This document shows positions 20,710-29,414 of a DNA stretch of 64,000 nucleotides, in pieces. Under the pieces are notes generated by a model. The model did no database searches, was not told the origin of the DNA, and worked only from the letters and a program-made list of their open reading frames with translations. The stretch is taken from IMG/VR virus record IMGVR_UViG_3300032315_000979, positions 1 to 64,000 of that record; one strand, 5' to 3'. Both the position numbers and the translations under genes were made by a program. This stretch comes from a virus. How positions within the stretch are numbered: the stretch's first letter is position 1; every line of letters starts with the position of its first letter.

Positions 20710-21165
20710 TTAGCTATTTGCTCGCTCAACCTTTGGATCTACAATTTCAAAATGTCCACGCTTTACCTTCTTGAAGTAAGAACGATTTGCATTGTAGAAG
20801 TTGTAAAAAGTTGGAAGTGAGATTTCTACATCTGTTGCAAGCTGCACAGGTGTAATAACCTTACCAACATTTCCACTAAGGAAACTAACGATATTATCTT
20901 GCTTTGACTTTCTTCCACTCACTTGATTTACCACCTTTTCTTTGAACTTAAAAAGCTCAGCGTATGTTGAATATGATTTTTCATCAATGTTGTAATACTT
21001 GATGGTCTTTGATGGAGACCAACCTTTATAGTGACCGTAAATAACAGAAGCGGCTTCTCTATGGTCTGAAACTGGGATCAAGCCAATAAGCTTGTCAAAA
21101 ATTACACTGAACTCTTTTGTTGCAGTAAATCCAGAATCTTCTTCGTTGATGTTTTCTTCTGACAT
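20710..21165 (-). CDS. Putative DNA-binding regulator (151 aa)
   Basis: ATG 21165 chosen because AGAAAGG lies 7-13 nt upstream; the longer frame to 21219 lacks a site. Residues about 98-130 (ITPVQLATDVEISLPTFYNFYNANRSYF) look like a helix-turn-helix. First gene of the operon that runs to 15543. Confidence 0.6.
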   Translation of the reverse strand: MSEENINEEDSGFTATKEFSVIFDKLIGLIPVSDHREAASVIYGHYKGWSPSKTIKYYNIDEKSYSTYAELFKFKEKVVNQVSGRKSKQDNIVSFLSGNVGKVITPVQLATDVEISLPTFYNFYNANRSYFKKVKRGHFEIVDPKVERANS

Positions 21166-21244
21166 GTATAGCCTTTCTCTAGGTATGAAGAGACTATCAT
21201 TTTTAGAAAACAAAATCAACGGGATAAATGATTATTTTAAAAAT

Positions 21245-21313
21245 AAAAACAGGCATCCTCACACATTTATAATAACCTTTCGGAATACTATAAACCTGAA
21301 GATGCCCGTTTAA
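21245..21313 (-). terminator. Long imperfect hairpin
   Basis: AACAGGCATC near 21247-21257 pairs 9 of 10 with GATGCCCGTT near 21301-21311. It lies between the 21316 stop and the next leftward start. Confidence 0.55.
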
Positions 21314-21315
21314 AT

Positions 21316-21561
21316 TTATTTTTTAGTTGATACTTTTTTAACAGCTTTAGTTGTTACTGGCTTTGTTTCTTGTTTTGGATTATGTGACTCAATGTGTTTA
21401 TCAAGTTTGTTTTCTACAACCGCAACATCACTATGAAGATCTCTTAGTAAAGAAGCGACTACGCCATGATCGTTTTTGTTTTCTACTCTTCCTTTTTGTA
21501 CCAAAGCTACCAGGATTCCCCCGACAGCAGCAATTAGAGCAACAGTTACGGCTTCCATCAA
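21316..21561 (-). CDS. Small membrane-anchored protein (81 aa)
   Basis: One N-terminal membrane helix (VALIAAVGGILVALVQKG), then a heptad-like helix and a Lys-rich tail. This layout is common for minor membrane proteins of actinophages, sometimes labelled holin-like. Leftward, 9 nt from the next gene. Confidence 0.65.
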   Translation of the reverse strand: MMEAVTVALIAAVGGILVALVQKGRVENKNDHGVVASLLRDLHSDVAVVENKLDKHIESHNPKQETKPVTTKAVKKVSTKK

Positions 21562-21570
21562 CCCTCACTA

Positions 21571-21951
21571 TTATGCAAGCAAAAAGCTTGCAATATCCTC
21601 TACTGACATATCAAACTTGCCGAACTCTTCTTCAAAAGAAGAAAGTGCCGTAACAAGATCGCTCTTCTTAACTGTTTTTGGGTCAAGAGGGACTTCTTTT
21701 GTGCCTGATGTTTTTCCAGCACCAGATGTTGGTGTTGATGCAGAACCAGCTGTTGGGACTGAACTCACCTTCTTTTCTGGATCAAGAGGAACTTCATTAA
21801 TCATTCCCTTGATAATATCAACTTGCGAATTATGCCATGCGGCAGCCTTAATGTGATCTTGCATTTGTTCTGCGGCAGCTTTTGCAGCAGTTTCGTGCCA
21901 AGACTTCATTGAGTTGTGGTCAGAGACCATTTTCTTCATATTGTCTTTCAT
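21571..21951 (-). CDS. Hypothetical protein with internal repeat (126 aa)
   Basis: ATG 21951 has AAGGAG upstream; the longer frame to 21987 does not. Helical N-terminal half, then a Ser/Thr/Gly linker flanked by two EVPLDP repeats, then a short helical domain. Probably structural or scaffolding; not recognised. Confidence 0.65.
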   Translation of the reverse strand: MKDNMKKMVSDHNSMKSWHETAAKAAAEQMQDHIKAAAWHNSQVDIIKGMINEVPLDPEKKVSSVPTAGSASTPTSGAGKTSGTKEVPLDPKTVKKSDLVTALSSFEEEFGKFDMSVEDIASFLLA

Positions 21952-21988
21952 ATATTCTCCTTGTATTAAAGATATACTAACTAGCATA

Positions 21989-22831
21989 TCATAGTAAATT
22001 TTTTATAACCTCATCAGCAATGCTGATTCCGACATTTTTATCCATTTCTTCTTCCATATCATCTTCCATGTCATCATCCCCTTCTGGAGTTACGACTCCA
22101 TCTGGAATAATGGCAAATCTGCACATTCCTTCATCTTCAACTTTTTGGGCAATTATCATGCACACTCCATTTTTTTCATACAAAACGCAGTTTGCGCACT
22201 TTACACCGATATCCTTAACATTATTTTCTTCTGCACTTTCATAGCCAGCCCAAATTCCAGTTTCGTCTTCATTAAACTTTCCAAATTTCCTGGCAATTGT
22301 TACTAAGGCATCAGCAAGAGCTGCCTCTTCTTCTGCAAGATCTTCAGCAATTTTTGAAATATCAAACGCTTTACTCACTGTTCTATAACCTCCACCTCTT
22401 TTTTTATACTCACGAACCAACCAAGCATTTGCATAGGCAGATGGGTAAACATCAAACTTAGCTTTTGCTTCAGCTTTAACCCTTGCATATAGCGCTGGGT
22501 TGGTTGGAACATTTCTTGTTGCTTTTTCTACATCTGTTGAAACATTAATTGGTTTCTTGTCCTCTCTAGTTTCAGTAGACTCAGCTCTTCGTTTTCTCTG
22601 CACTGCAGAACGAATCTGTTCTGGTGTCATTCTTGCCGCTCTTGAGGCAGGGACACATTTTGGGTACTTACCAGACTCTGCGTCTGCACGACCACATGGC
22701 TCAAATCCACCACCAGCTTTTGGTCTTGAAATATCAACCCATTTTTCTTTAAACCATTCTTTCAATGATTTAATTGCGTATTCAATTTCCTCTTCTGACA
22801 GAGTATTTTCAGGGTTGTTATTTGCTGACAT
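21989..22831 (-). CDS. Phage protein with DUF5872-like segment (280 aa)
   Basis: Residues about 30-80 (WVDISRP, GGGFEPCGR, YPKCVPASRAARMTPEQ) match a segment common in phage head proteins, and YPSAYANAWLVREYKKRGGGYR near residue 133 is another recurring phage block. A Cys cluster (CANC, C, C at about 215-240) could bind iron or zinc. The tail is very acidic. Likely virion-related though encoded on the opposite strand from the head genes. Confidence 0.65.
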   Translation of the reverse strand: MSANNNPENTLSEEEIEYAIKSLKEWFKEKWVDISRPKAGGGFEPCGRADAESGKYPKCVPASRAARMTPEQIRSAVQRKRRAESTETREDKKPINVSTDVEKATRNVPTNPALYARVKAEAKAKFDVYPSAYANAWLVREYKKRGGGYRTVSKAFDISKIAEDLAEEEAALADALVTIARKFGKFNEDETGIWAGYESAEENNVKDIGVKCANCVLYEKNGVCMIIAQKVEDEGMCRFAIIPDGVVTPEGDDDMEDDMEEEMDKNVGISIADEVIKNLL

Positions 22832-22850
22832 AATTTACAATTTTACCATG

Positions 22851-23159
22851 TTATTCATAAATACTCACAACATCAGCCTGCTCCCAGCGCTGGACTGGGA
22901 TTTGTACCCTCCAGAAATAGGCAGCAGCATCTTCGGATGAGTATACAATTCTTGCATATGCTTTCTTAGCACCCTCATCATAAACAGGGCATTTAGCATA
23001 AGAGCAAAAATAAAGAGCTTTATATTGATATCTATCTTCATGCCAATGCACTGCATTAACAACAACTAGATTTTTATTACAGTATGGACATGTTCTTGTC
23101 GGATACGGGAAGTCTTTAATTATCTGTCCCAAAATCATATCTATCTTCTCCATTTTCAT
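22851..23159 (-). CDS. Zinc-ribbon protein (102 aa)
   Basis: CPYC near residue 24 and C-x-x-x-x-C near residue 52 frame a zinc ribbon, with His residues between. Overlaps the upstream gene by 44 nt. Function unknown. Confidence 0.6.
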   Translation of the reverse strand: MKMEKIDMILGQIIKDFPYPTRTCPYCNKNLVVVNAVHWHEDRYQYKALYFCSYAKCPVYDEGAKKAYARIVYSSEDAAAYFWRVQIPVQRWEQADVVSIYE

Positions 23160-23394
23160 TAAATATTTTTTTTCTTAAAATATATGTAATGATTTCATCA
23201 ACTTTGTTCCTTGCTATTTCTATGCCATCCATCAAAGAGTTAAGTTCATCAATTGTCATTTCGTATTTATCTTCTGGAGACATTATAACAAATGCTGGTA
23301 CATAACTATCCTCAAAAGGCACAGCCTTAATTATAATCTGGAGAGACTCAATATCCTCTAGATTAATATCAGAGTTAAAACTAGTTATTCTCAT
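23116..23394 (-). CDS. Hypothetical acidic protein (92 aa)
   Basis: Acidic, alpha/beta; no motif recognised. ATGA-type overlap with 23391 and long overlap with 22851 show coupled translation. Confidence 0.6.
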   Translation of the reverse strand: MRITSFNSDINLEDIESLQIIIKAVPFEDSYVPAFVIMSPEDKYEMTIDELNSLMDGIEIARNKVDEIITYILRKKIFNENGEDRYDFGTDN

Positions 23395-23615
23395 TTACGC
23401 TTATTTCTATTAACTGTATTTGGTGGAGGTAATGTTTTAGTTTTATCGTTATTAGTTTTATCTAATGGTTTAGCAAACCTAATCCATTGGTAAATAAGCA
23501 TAAGTATAATACTTGTTTGAAAAGTAATATTTTCATTAAGTAACTTGTCCGCAGAGTATTTTACTCCAAGAGCGGATATAGTTAACCAGATTGCCCAGAA
23601 TATAAAATTTGACAT
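23391..23615 (-). CDS. Small membrane protein (74 aa)
   Basis: Two hydrophobic segments (FIFWAIWLTISALGV, TSIILMLIYQWIRF) and a basic Pro-containing tail ending NRNKRK. First gene of the leftward operon from the divergent region. Holin-like topology but no proof. Confidence 0.6.
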   Translation of the reverse strand: MSNFIFWAIWLTISALGVKYSADKLLNENITFQTSIILMLIYQWIRFAKPLDKTNNDKTKTLPPPNTVNRNKRK

Positions 23616-23811
23616 GTAGAGAGCATATCAGAAAAATTAAAAAAAAATCATTTGCGCAAACTTTTTCTCAGAATTCATGGTATGCTTCGCATGCGGGCAT
23701 GCGGGTAAACCTAGCATACTATTATACTTATAAACTATATATACTTATATACTTAGTATACTAAGCATACGGACATTATGTTCCAAATGAAAAAGGTGAT
23801 AAGGTAGAAGT
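23616..23811. promoter_or_regulatory. Divergent control region
   Basis: 196 bp between divergent genes. Holds the 14-bp palindrome CTTAGTATACTAAG (23752-23765), repeated TATACTTA units, CGCATGC/GCATGCGG repeats and GGTATGC/AGCATAC arms. Very AT-rich centre. Likely promoters in both directions with an operator; exact boxes not resolved. Confidence 0.6.
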
Positions 23812-24051
23812 ATGCAGATCATTGCCATTGTTGAATCAGATGATTATGGTCCTGCTGCAATTATTGACCCCGACCATATCAGCGTGGTCAGGTTTGACGA
23901 TTTCTATCTTGCAGCAACTAGGTGTGTTTTTACTAATATGCCAATTAGTGTGGAAATATCTGAAGAAACAGCCAACGAGCTGATCCAAAAAGGTGTAAAA
24001 TGTTTGTCTATGTCATCAGACAAAACTGTTCTGGAGAATGAAAAAGAGTAA
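23812..24051 (+). CDS. Hypothetical protein (79 aa)
   Basis: First rightward gene after the divergent region; ATG preceded by AAGGTAGAAGT. Small alpha/beta protein, no family. Eight nt before the glycosyltransferase start, so probably co-expressed. Confidence 0.6.
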   Translation: MQIIAIVESDDYGPAAIIDPDHISVVRFDDFYLAATRCVFTNMPISVEISEETANELIQKGVKCLSMSSDKTVLENEKE

Positions 24052-24059
24052 CACCTTTA

Positions 24060-25073
24060 ATGAAAAAAATTAGCTGGTTTAGTTTAAATCATATGGATGC
24101 ATCTGGTGACACTTGGTATAGCCAGGGTTACTACAACGCTGCCCTTTCTACAATCAAAGCTTTGCAGGAAAAAGAATGCGCTGTCTTTTACACAAGAGAA
24201 GATATTTTATATCACATCAACTTCTGCCCGCCAACTTACTATCAGATGAAGTCAAAATACAATATTGGTTATACTCCCTGGGAATCAACCAAGATCCCTC
24301 CACACTGGATTGACAACATGCGCAAGTGCGATGAAATCTGGGCTACATCTGATTTCATCAGAGATATTTATATTAAACATAATGTTAATGCAAATGTATT
24401 TACTATTCCTCACGGTATTTCTCCAGAATTTTCTATACTTGAAAGAGAGCTAACTGGTAAGTTTAACTTCTTACATGTTGGTGGAGATTCAAAAAGAAAA
24501 AATGCACAAATGGTTGTTGATGCCTTTCTTGAGCTATATGATGGCAATGAGGATTTTCAACTAGTTCTAAAGTACAACAAGTTCTGCTATGCAGAATGCT
24601 ATGTTAACGATCAGCTTGTACCAGCTTACAACCATCCTCAAATTCTTGGAATCCCAGATAACTTTAATACAGAAGATTTAGTATCTTTGTATCACAAATG
24701 CCATTGTATGGTTTATCCAACAATGGGTGAAGGCTTTGGAATGATTCCTTTTGAAGCAATTGCAACTGGTCTACCAACAATTGTCACAAACCTAACTGGT
24801 TGTGCTGATTTTGCAAAATATGGTATTCCTCTTGAGGCTAGTTTTGTAAAAGCTGATTGGCAAGATCATCTCTACGACTGTGACACTGGAGAATGGGCAA
24901 GCCCAAATTTCCAACAACTTCTTGACTTAATGGAAAATGTTGTAAATGAGTATGATGACTTTAAAAAGTATGCTCTTAAATCAGCAAGGATTATTCACTC
25001 TGAGTGGTCTTGGTCATCCGTTGCTGATAAAATTTTAAATCGTTTTGATTTTTATCAAAATTCTTTGTCGTAG
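24060..25073 (+). CDS. GT4-type glycosyltransferase
   Basis: 337 aa GT-B enzyme: FLHVGGDSKRKN is the donor-domain start, and YPTMGEGFGMIPFEAIATGLPTIVT is the E-x7-E nucleotide-sugar motif of family GT4. Transfers a sugar from a nucleotide sugar to an unknown acceptor, perhaps virion protein, DNA or host surface glycan. The FkbM methyltransferase in the leftward operon could act on the same product. Confidence 0.9.
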   Translation: MKKISWFSLNHMDASGDTWYSQGYYNAALSTIKALQEKECAVFYTREDILYHINFCPPTYYQMKSKYNIGYTPWESTKIPPHWIDNMRKCDEIWATSDFIRDIYIKHNVNANVFTIPHGISPEFSILERELTGKFNFLHVGGDSKRKNAQMVVDAFLELYDGNEDFQLVLKYNKFCYAECYVNDQLVPAYNHPQILGIPDNFNTEDLVSLYHKCHCMVYPTMGEGFGMIPFEAIATGLPTIVTNLTGCADFAKYGIPLEASFVKADWQDHLYDCDTGEWASPNFQQLLDLMENVVNEYDDFKKYALKSARIIHSEWSWSSVADKILNRFDFYQNSLS

Positions 25074-25089
25074 TCCTAAGTACTAATCT

Positions 25090-25118
25090 TTGACTCTGCT
25101 ATGCTCAGCGTCTAAACT
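25090..25118 (+). promoter_or_regulatory. Promoter of the ribonucleotide reductase gene
   Basis: TTGACT (25090-25095), 17 bp, TAAACT (25113-25118). Good sigma-70-like match; the gene has a GGAGG ribosome site downstream. Confidence 0.65.
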
Positions 25119-25146
25119 AGTTGTTCTTACTTTTGGAGGTATGTAG

Positions 25147-27075
25147 ATGTCACTGTTGTCAAATGATTTTATTGCTAGTTATGGTTCAAAGACCCCGCCT
25201 TGGGGTTTTGGTGGACTTGGAGAAGTTGTGTTCCTTAGGACATACAGTCGCAAGATTGAAGGAACTGACTCAACAGAGTCTTGGGTTCAAACTATAAAAA
25301 GAATTATTGATGGCGCTATTGAAATCGGAGTTCCTTTCTCTCAGGAAGAGGCAGAGAAGTTATTTGATCACATGTTTAATCTTAGGTGCTCAGTCTCTGG
25401 CAGAGCCCTCTGGCAGCTCGGCACACCTCTTGTAAGTAAGTTTTCTGGAACTTCACTTAATAATTGTTTTTATACAAACATTGAAAAGATTGAAGACTTT
25501 GAACTTTTGTTTGATTACTTGATGCTTGGTGGTGGTGTTGGCTTTTCTGTTGAGCGTTCAAAGATTCATGATCTGCCAAAGATTAAAAAAGTCAATTACA
25601 TTACAGCAGAAAGAACAGCAGATGCTGACTTCATTGTTCCAGACTCAAGACAGGGCTGGAGAGAACTTCTCCACAAGGTTCTTGAATCTTATTTTGTTAC
25701 TGGAAAATCCTTTACATACTCAACAATTCTTATTCGTGAGTATGGAGCACCACTAAAGACATTTGGTGGTATTGCCTCTGGTCCAGGAGCTCTCGTAGAG
25801 GGTCTTGTTGATATTGGCAAAGTTCTTGATAATCGTGTTGGGAAGAAACTTCGTTCAATTGATGTGTTGGATATTTGCAACATCATTGGTCGTATCGTAA
25901 TTTCTGGCTCTTCACGCCGTTCAGCACAGATTGCTATTGGCGATCCTGATGACATGCTATTCCTTCGTGCAAAAAACTGGGGGAGCGGTAATGTTCCAGC
26001 TTGGAGATCAAATAGCAATAACAGTATTTACGCAGACTCCTATGATGAAATTGTTCCAGAATTCTGGAAGGGTTATGACGGGACTGGTGAACCATACGGT
26101 TTGCTAAACAGAAAGATGGCAAGAACATATGGAAGATTGGGTGAGAAGTCACCAGATCCAACAGTTGAAGGATTTAACCCATGCGCAGAAATTGCGCTAT
26201 CAGATGGTGAATCTTGTAACCTATCTACAATCTTTTTGCCAAACATTGAGTCGCTGGCTCAAATGCTTGAGATTTCAAGACTCCTGTATATGGTTCAGAA
26301 ACAAATTACAAGGCTTTCATATCCATACGAGAAGACAAACACTATTGTTCACAAGAATGGTCGCCTCGGTCAATCTGTGACTGGTATTCTTCAGGCAACA
26401 GAAAAGCAAGTTGGATGGCTTGATGAGGCTTATGTATATCTTAAGAGCTTTGATAAGGCTTACAGTGAAGATCACGGCTGGAATCCTTCGGTCAGACTTA
26501 CCACTGTCCAGCCATCTGGAACCCTTTCGCTTCTGCCAGGTGTGACACCAGGTATTCACCCAGCATTTGCTAACTTCTATACAAGAAGAGTTCGTTTTAG
26601 TTCTGTTGATCCACTAGTTGATGCTTGTCGTAAGCGTGGTTATAAAGTTGTTTGGGACATTGGGTTAGATGGTCGTGAAGATCATACTCGCTATGTCGTT
26701 GAGTTCCCATGTAAATCACCAGAAGGTGCTGTGTTAGCCGCAAACATGACTGCAATAGATCAGCTTGAATGGGTAAAGAAGATGCAGACTGAGTGGGCTG
26801 ACAATGCTGTTTCCGTAACAGTGTATTATCGTAAAGAAGAACTGCCAGCAATTCAGGAATGGTTGTCTAAGAACTACGATAAGAGTGTTAAGTCTGTTTC
26901 ATTCCTTTTGCATGTTGATCACAACTTCCCGCTTCCTCCGTATGAAGAGATTACTGAGGAAGAGTATAACAAGTCGGTTGCAAAACTAGACTTTTCAATC
27001 CCGCTTCAACAGAATTCTAGCGATCTAATGATTGATATGGATGATTGTGCAACGGGTGCATGTCCGATACGCTGA
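25147..27075 (+). CDS. nrdJ: Class II (B12-dependent) ribonucleotide reductase, monomeric type
   Basis: 642 aa. Reduces ribonucleotides to deoxyribonucleotides with adenosylcobalamin. Features: GRALWQLGTP near residue 95, LNNCFYTN with the N-terminal active Cys, GGGVGFSVE, FNPCAEIALSDGESCNLS with the radical Cys and Glu, and a C-terminal CATGAC redox pair. The layout is that of the Lactobacillus leichmannii monomeric triphosphate reductase. No intein seen. Supplies dNTPs without oxygen-dependent radical formation; needs host cobalamin. Confidence 0.95.
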   Translation: MSLLSNDFIASYGSKTPPWGFGGLGEVVFLRTYSRKIEGTDSTESWVQTIKRIIDGAIEIGVPFSQEEAEKLFDHMFNLRCSVSGRALWQLGTPLVSKFSGTSLNNCFYTNIEKIEDFELLFDYLMLGGGVGFSVERSKIHDLPKIKKVNYITAERTADADFIVPDSRQGWRELLHKVLESYFVTGKSFTYSTILIREYGAPLKTFGGIASGPGALVEGLVDIGKVLDNRVGKKLRSIDVLDICNIIGRIVISGSSRRSAQIAIGDPDDMLFLRAKNWGSGNVPAWRSNSNNSIYADSYDEIVPEFWKGYDGTGEPYGLLNRKMARTYGRLGEKSPDPTVEGFNPCAEIALSDGESCNLSTIFLPNIESLAQMLEISRLLYMVQKQITRLSYPYEKTNTIVHKNGRLGQSVTGILQATEKQVGWLDEAYVYLKSFDKAYSEDHGWNPSVRLTTVQPSGTLSLLPGVTPGIHPAFANFYTRRVRFSSVDPLVDACRKRGYKVVWDIGLDGREDHTRYVVEFPCKSPEGAVLAANMTAIDQLEWVKKMQTEWADNAVSVTVYYRKEELPAIQEWLSKNYDKSVKSVSFLLHVDHNFPLPPYEEITEEEYNKSVAKLDFSIPLQQNSSDLMIDMDDCATGACPIR

Positions 27076-27128
27076 TATCTGAACACAGCTGTACTGTTTT
27101 TGATTAAAACTAGTGTATAATTAAACCT

Positions 27129-27470
27129 ATGTCGTCAGATATGATCAAAGATAAGAATATTTGGGTTCCAGAGCGCTCTTACGGAGTGTGCGTATACTTT
27201 ACTGCTGAAGGTGAAGCGTTGTCGGATGGCGATGGTGTCCTTTCAGCAGAGGGTGTTATGTATGACTTAAGCATTGAGAAAAGAGTTCTTGATGCTGGTA
27301 AGTACTGGTCTGGCGATGATGATGGACATGTTAGATGGATTGCTGGAGGTAGGAAAATTTCTGCCGCAGAAAGAGATGATCAAACAGAGAGGTTGGCTAA
27401 TGGGTTTGTAGCTGACCCATTTGAAGATATGTTTGATGAACACTTTGACAATAGGAGACAGAATGGATAA
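27129..27470 (+). CDS. Hypothetical protein before the portal (113 aa)
   Basis: TATAAT lies 7 nt before ATG, so the mRNA is probably leaderless. Acidic soluble protein with GKYWSGDDDGHVRWIAGGRKI. It occupies the place where a terminase usually lies but has no ATPase or nuclease motif. Confidence 0.65.
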   Translation: MSSDMIKDKNIWVPERSYGVCVYFTAEGEALSDGDGVLSAEGVMYDLSIEKRVLDAGKYWSGDDDGHVRWIAGGRKISAAERDDQTERLANGFVADPFEDMFDEHFDNRRQNG

Positions 27471-29112
27471 GAAAATGGAACTTGCGCAAGATGATTTTGC
27501 CGAAAATGAAATAGATGATATTTCATACATGGGTTTTACATCAAAGACTGAAGATTCAGATCCTTTTTCTTTTGTAAAGATTTCATCCCTTTCTCCAAAA
27601 ATGAAGCGCAAAGCAATGCGCTTGCAAAAAAAACATGAGGGAGAAGATGGTACTAAGTCAAAATATGTTGACCCAGAAGTTGTAAGTGGATATTCACTTT
27701 ACGACATTGTAAATCCCCCATACGATTTAGACACACTCGCTGGTCTCTATGACCAAAGTGCAATTCACTATGCAGCAATTAATGCTCGTGTTATGAACAC
27801 CGTTGGTCTCGGATATGAATTTGTAGAAACACTTAAAGCTAAAAGAAAAATTGAAAAAGCTCAAGGCAGTGAAGAAAAGATTACAAGACTTAGACAGCAG
27901 TATCAAGATCTCAAAGAGAATCTTGATGAAACATTTGAGAACTTAAATATTGAAGAGACTTTGATTGAAACCTTAGTTCGTGTATGGCAAGATGTCTTAA
28001 CTGTTGGCAATGGTTATCTTGAAATTGGTCGTAACAACGCTGGTCAGATTGGGTACATTGGGCATGTCCCAGCAACGCTTGTCCGTGTTCGCAGAAAGCG
28101 TGATGGCTATGTTCAGATTGCAAAAACAAATAAGATTCAAGCAGTATTCTTTAGACAGTTTCAGGATAAAGAAACTCCTGATTCAATCAATAATGATCCA
28201 AAACCGAATGAGCTGATTCATTTCAAAATCTACTCACCAAACAATACATACTATGGAATTCCATCAGCAGTTTCTGCTGCTGCTGCAATTGTTGGTGATA
28301 AGTTTGCAAAAGAATACAACATTGATTATTTTGAAAATAAAGCAATTCCTCGCTACGCAATTCTTATCAAAGGCGCAAAGCTAAGCAATAAGTCAAAACA
28401 AGAGTTGATTAATTATTTTAGAAATGAAGTTAAGGGTCGTAATCACGGAACATTGGTTATTCCAATTCCTGCTAATCTTGGAACAGACACAGATATTAAG
28501 TTTGAAAAGCTTGAAGCTGGTATTCAAGATTCTTCTTTTGATAAATATCGTAAATCAAATCGTGATGAAATTCTTGTTGCAAACAGAGTTCCTGCACCGA
28601 AAGTTGGTGTTTATGATAATGCCAACCTTGCTGTGTCAAGAGATGCCGACAAGAGTTTCAAGATGCAAGTGATTGGTCCAGATCAATCAATTATTGAAAA
28701 GAAACTAAACAGGCTTATTGCCGAGTTTACCGATCTGATGGCAATTCGGTTGAAGAAGATTGACCTTGTTGATGAAGATATCCAGTCAAGAATTAATGAC
28801 AGATATCTACGCACAGAGGTAATCACCCCTAACGAGGTTAGAGGTCAAATCGGTTTACCAGAGCGATACAATGGAGATAGCGTTTTGCCTTTCCCAACAA
28901 ATGTTAAAAAAGAGCAAAATGCGGCTGGCAACTCCAGCCCAGGGGCTCCTCCAGGAAACGATAACAATTCTGCTTCTGATCCACCTAAGTCACCAACTGG
29001 TGATGGAGTAACAAGTGATCCAGTAGCAGACGGAGCCCAAGCCGAGCGTGGTCAAAATCAAGATTCTGGAATGAACAACGATTCAACCAGTAAGTTTAAT
29101 CAAGGAGAATAA
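27463..29112 (+). CDS. Portal protein
   Basis: ATG 27463 has AGGAG 7 nt upstream and overlaps the previous gene by 8 nt. 549 aa, with the portal pattern: long helical stem (residues about 120-165), LVRVWQDVLTVGNGYLEIGRN, and the DEILVANRVPAPKVGV segment typical of HK97/SPP1-type portals. Forms the dodecameric ring at the head vertex. The C-terminus is a Pro/Asn/Gly-rich disordered tail. Confidence 0.9.
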   Translation: MDKKMELAQDDFAENEIDDISYMGFTSKTEDSDPFSFVKISSLSPKMKRKAMRLQKKHEGEDGTKSKYVDPEVVSGYSLYDIVNPPYDLDTLAGLYDQSAIHYAAINARVMNTVGLGYEFVETLKAKRKIEKAQGSEEKITRLRQQYQDLKENLDETFENLNIEETLIETLVRVWQDVLTVGNGYLEIGRNNAGQIGYIGHVPATLVRVRRKRDGYVQIAKTNKIQAVFFRQFQDKETPDSINNDPKPNELIHFKIYSPNNTYYGIPSAVSAAAAIVGDKFAKEYNIDYFENKAIPRYAILIKGAKLSNKSKQELINYFRNEVKGRNHGTLVIPIPANLGTDTDIKFEKLEAGIQDSSFDKYRKSNRDEILVANRVPAPKVGVYDNANLAVSRDADKSFKMQVIGPDQSIIEKKLNRLIAEFTDLMAIRLKKIDLVDEDIQSRINDRYLRTEVITPNEVRGQIGLPERYNGDSVLPFPTNVKKEQNAAGNSSPGAPPGNDNNSASDPPKSPTGDGVTSDPVADGAQAERGQNQDSGMNNDSTSKFNQGE

Positions 29113-29113
29113 A

Positions 29114-29365
29114 ATGAGTGAAAGTAGTTTGGTATATTCAAATAAGAATTTAGTGACAGCTGATGGTGTTGTAAATATTGGACAACACACAAGTGAGTTG
29201 TATGTTTATAATAAAGGGGCAACTGATGTTGACATTAAGCTTAATAATCAATACACAATCCTTCTTCCAGCAGAGTCTACGGATTACATAGAAATTGATG
29301 GCGATTATACAACCATTCAGGTAGTCACCGCCTCTTCTGCTGTAGCAGTTTTTGCAGTAGGCTGA
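29114..29365 (+). CDS. Small beta-rich protein (83 aa)
   Basis: Starts one base after the portal stop with AAGGAG upstream. Regular beta pattern and ASSAVAVFAVG ending suggest a small beta-sandwich, perhaps head decoration. Not confirmed. Confidence 0.65.
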   Translation: MSESSLVYSNKNLVTADGVVNIGQHTSELYVYNKGATDVDIKLNNQYTILLPAESTDYIEIDGDYTTIQVVTASSAVAVFAVG

Positions 29366-29414
29366 TTTGCAATATTGTTAAAAACAATATATGCTGGTAG
29401 GCTACGAGGGCTAA

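Noticed and set aside
25147-27075. Intein in the ribonucleotide reductase
   Set aside because: Length and motif spacing fit an uninterrupted enzyme.
27075-27463. Terminase next to the portal
   Set aside because: The only gene there (113 aa) has no ATPase or nuclease motif; the terminase must lie outside the window.
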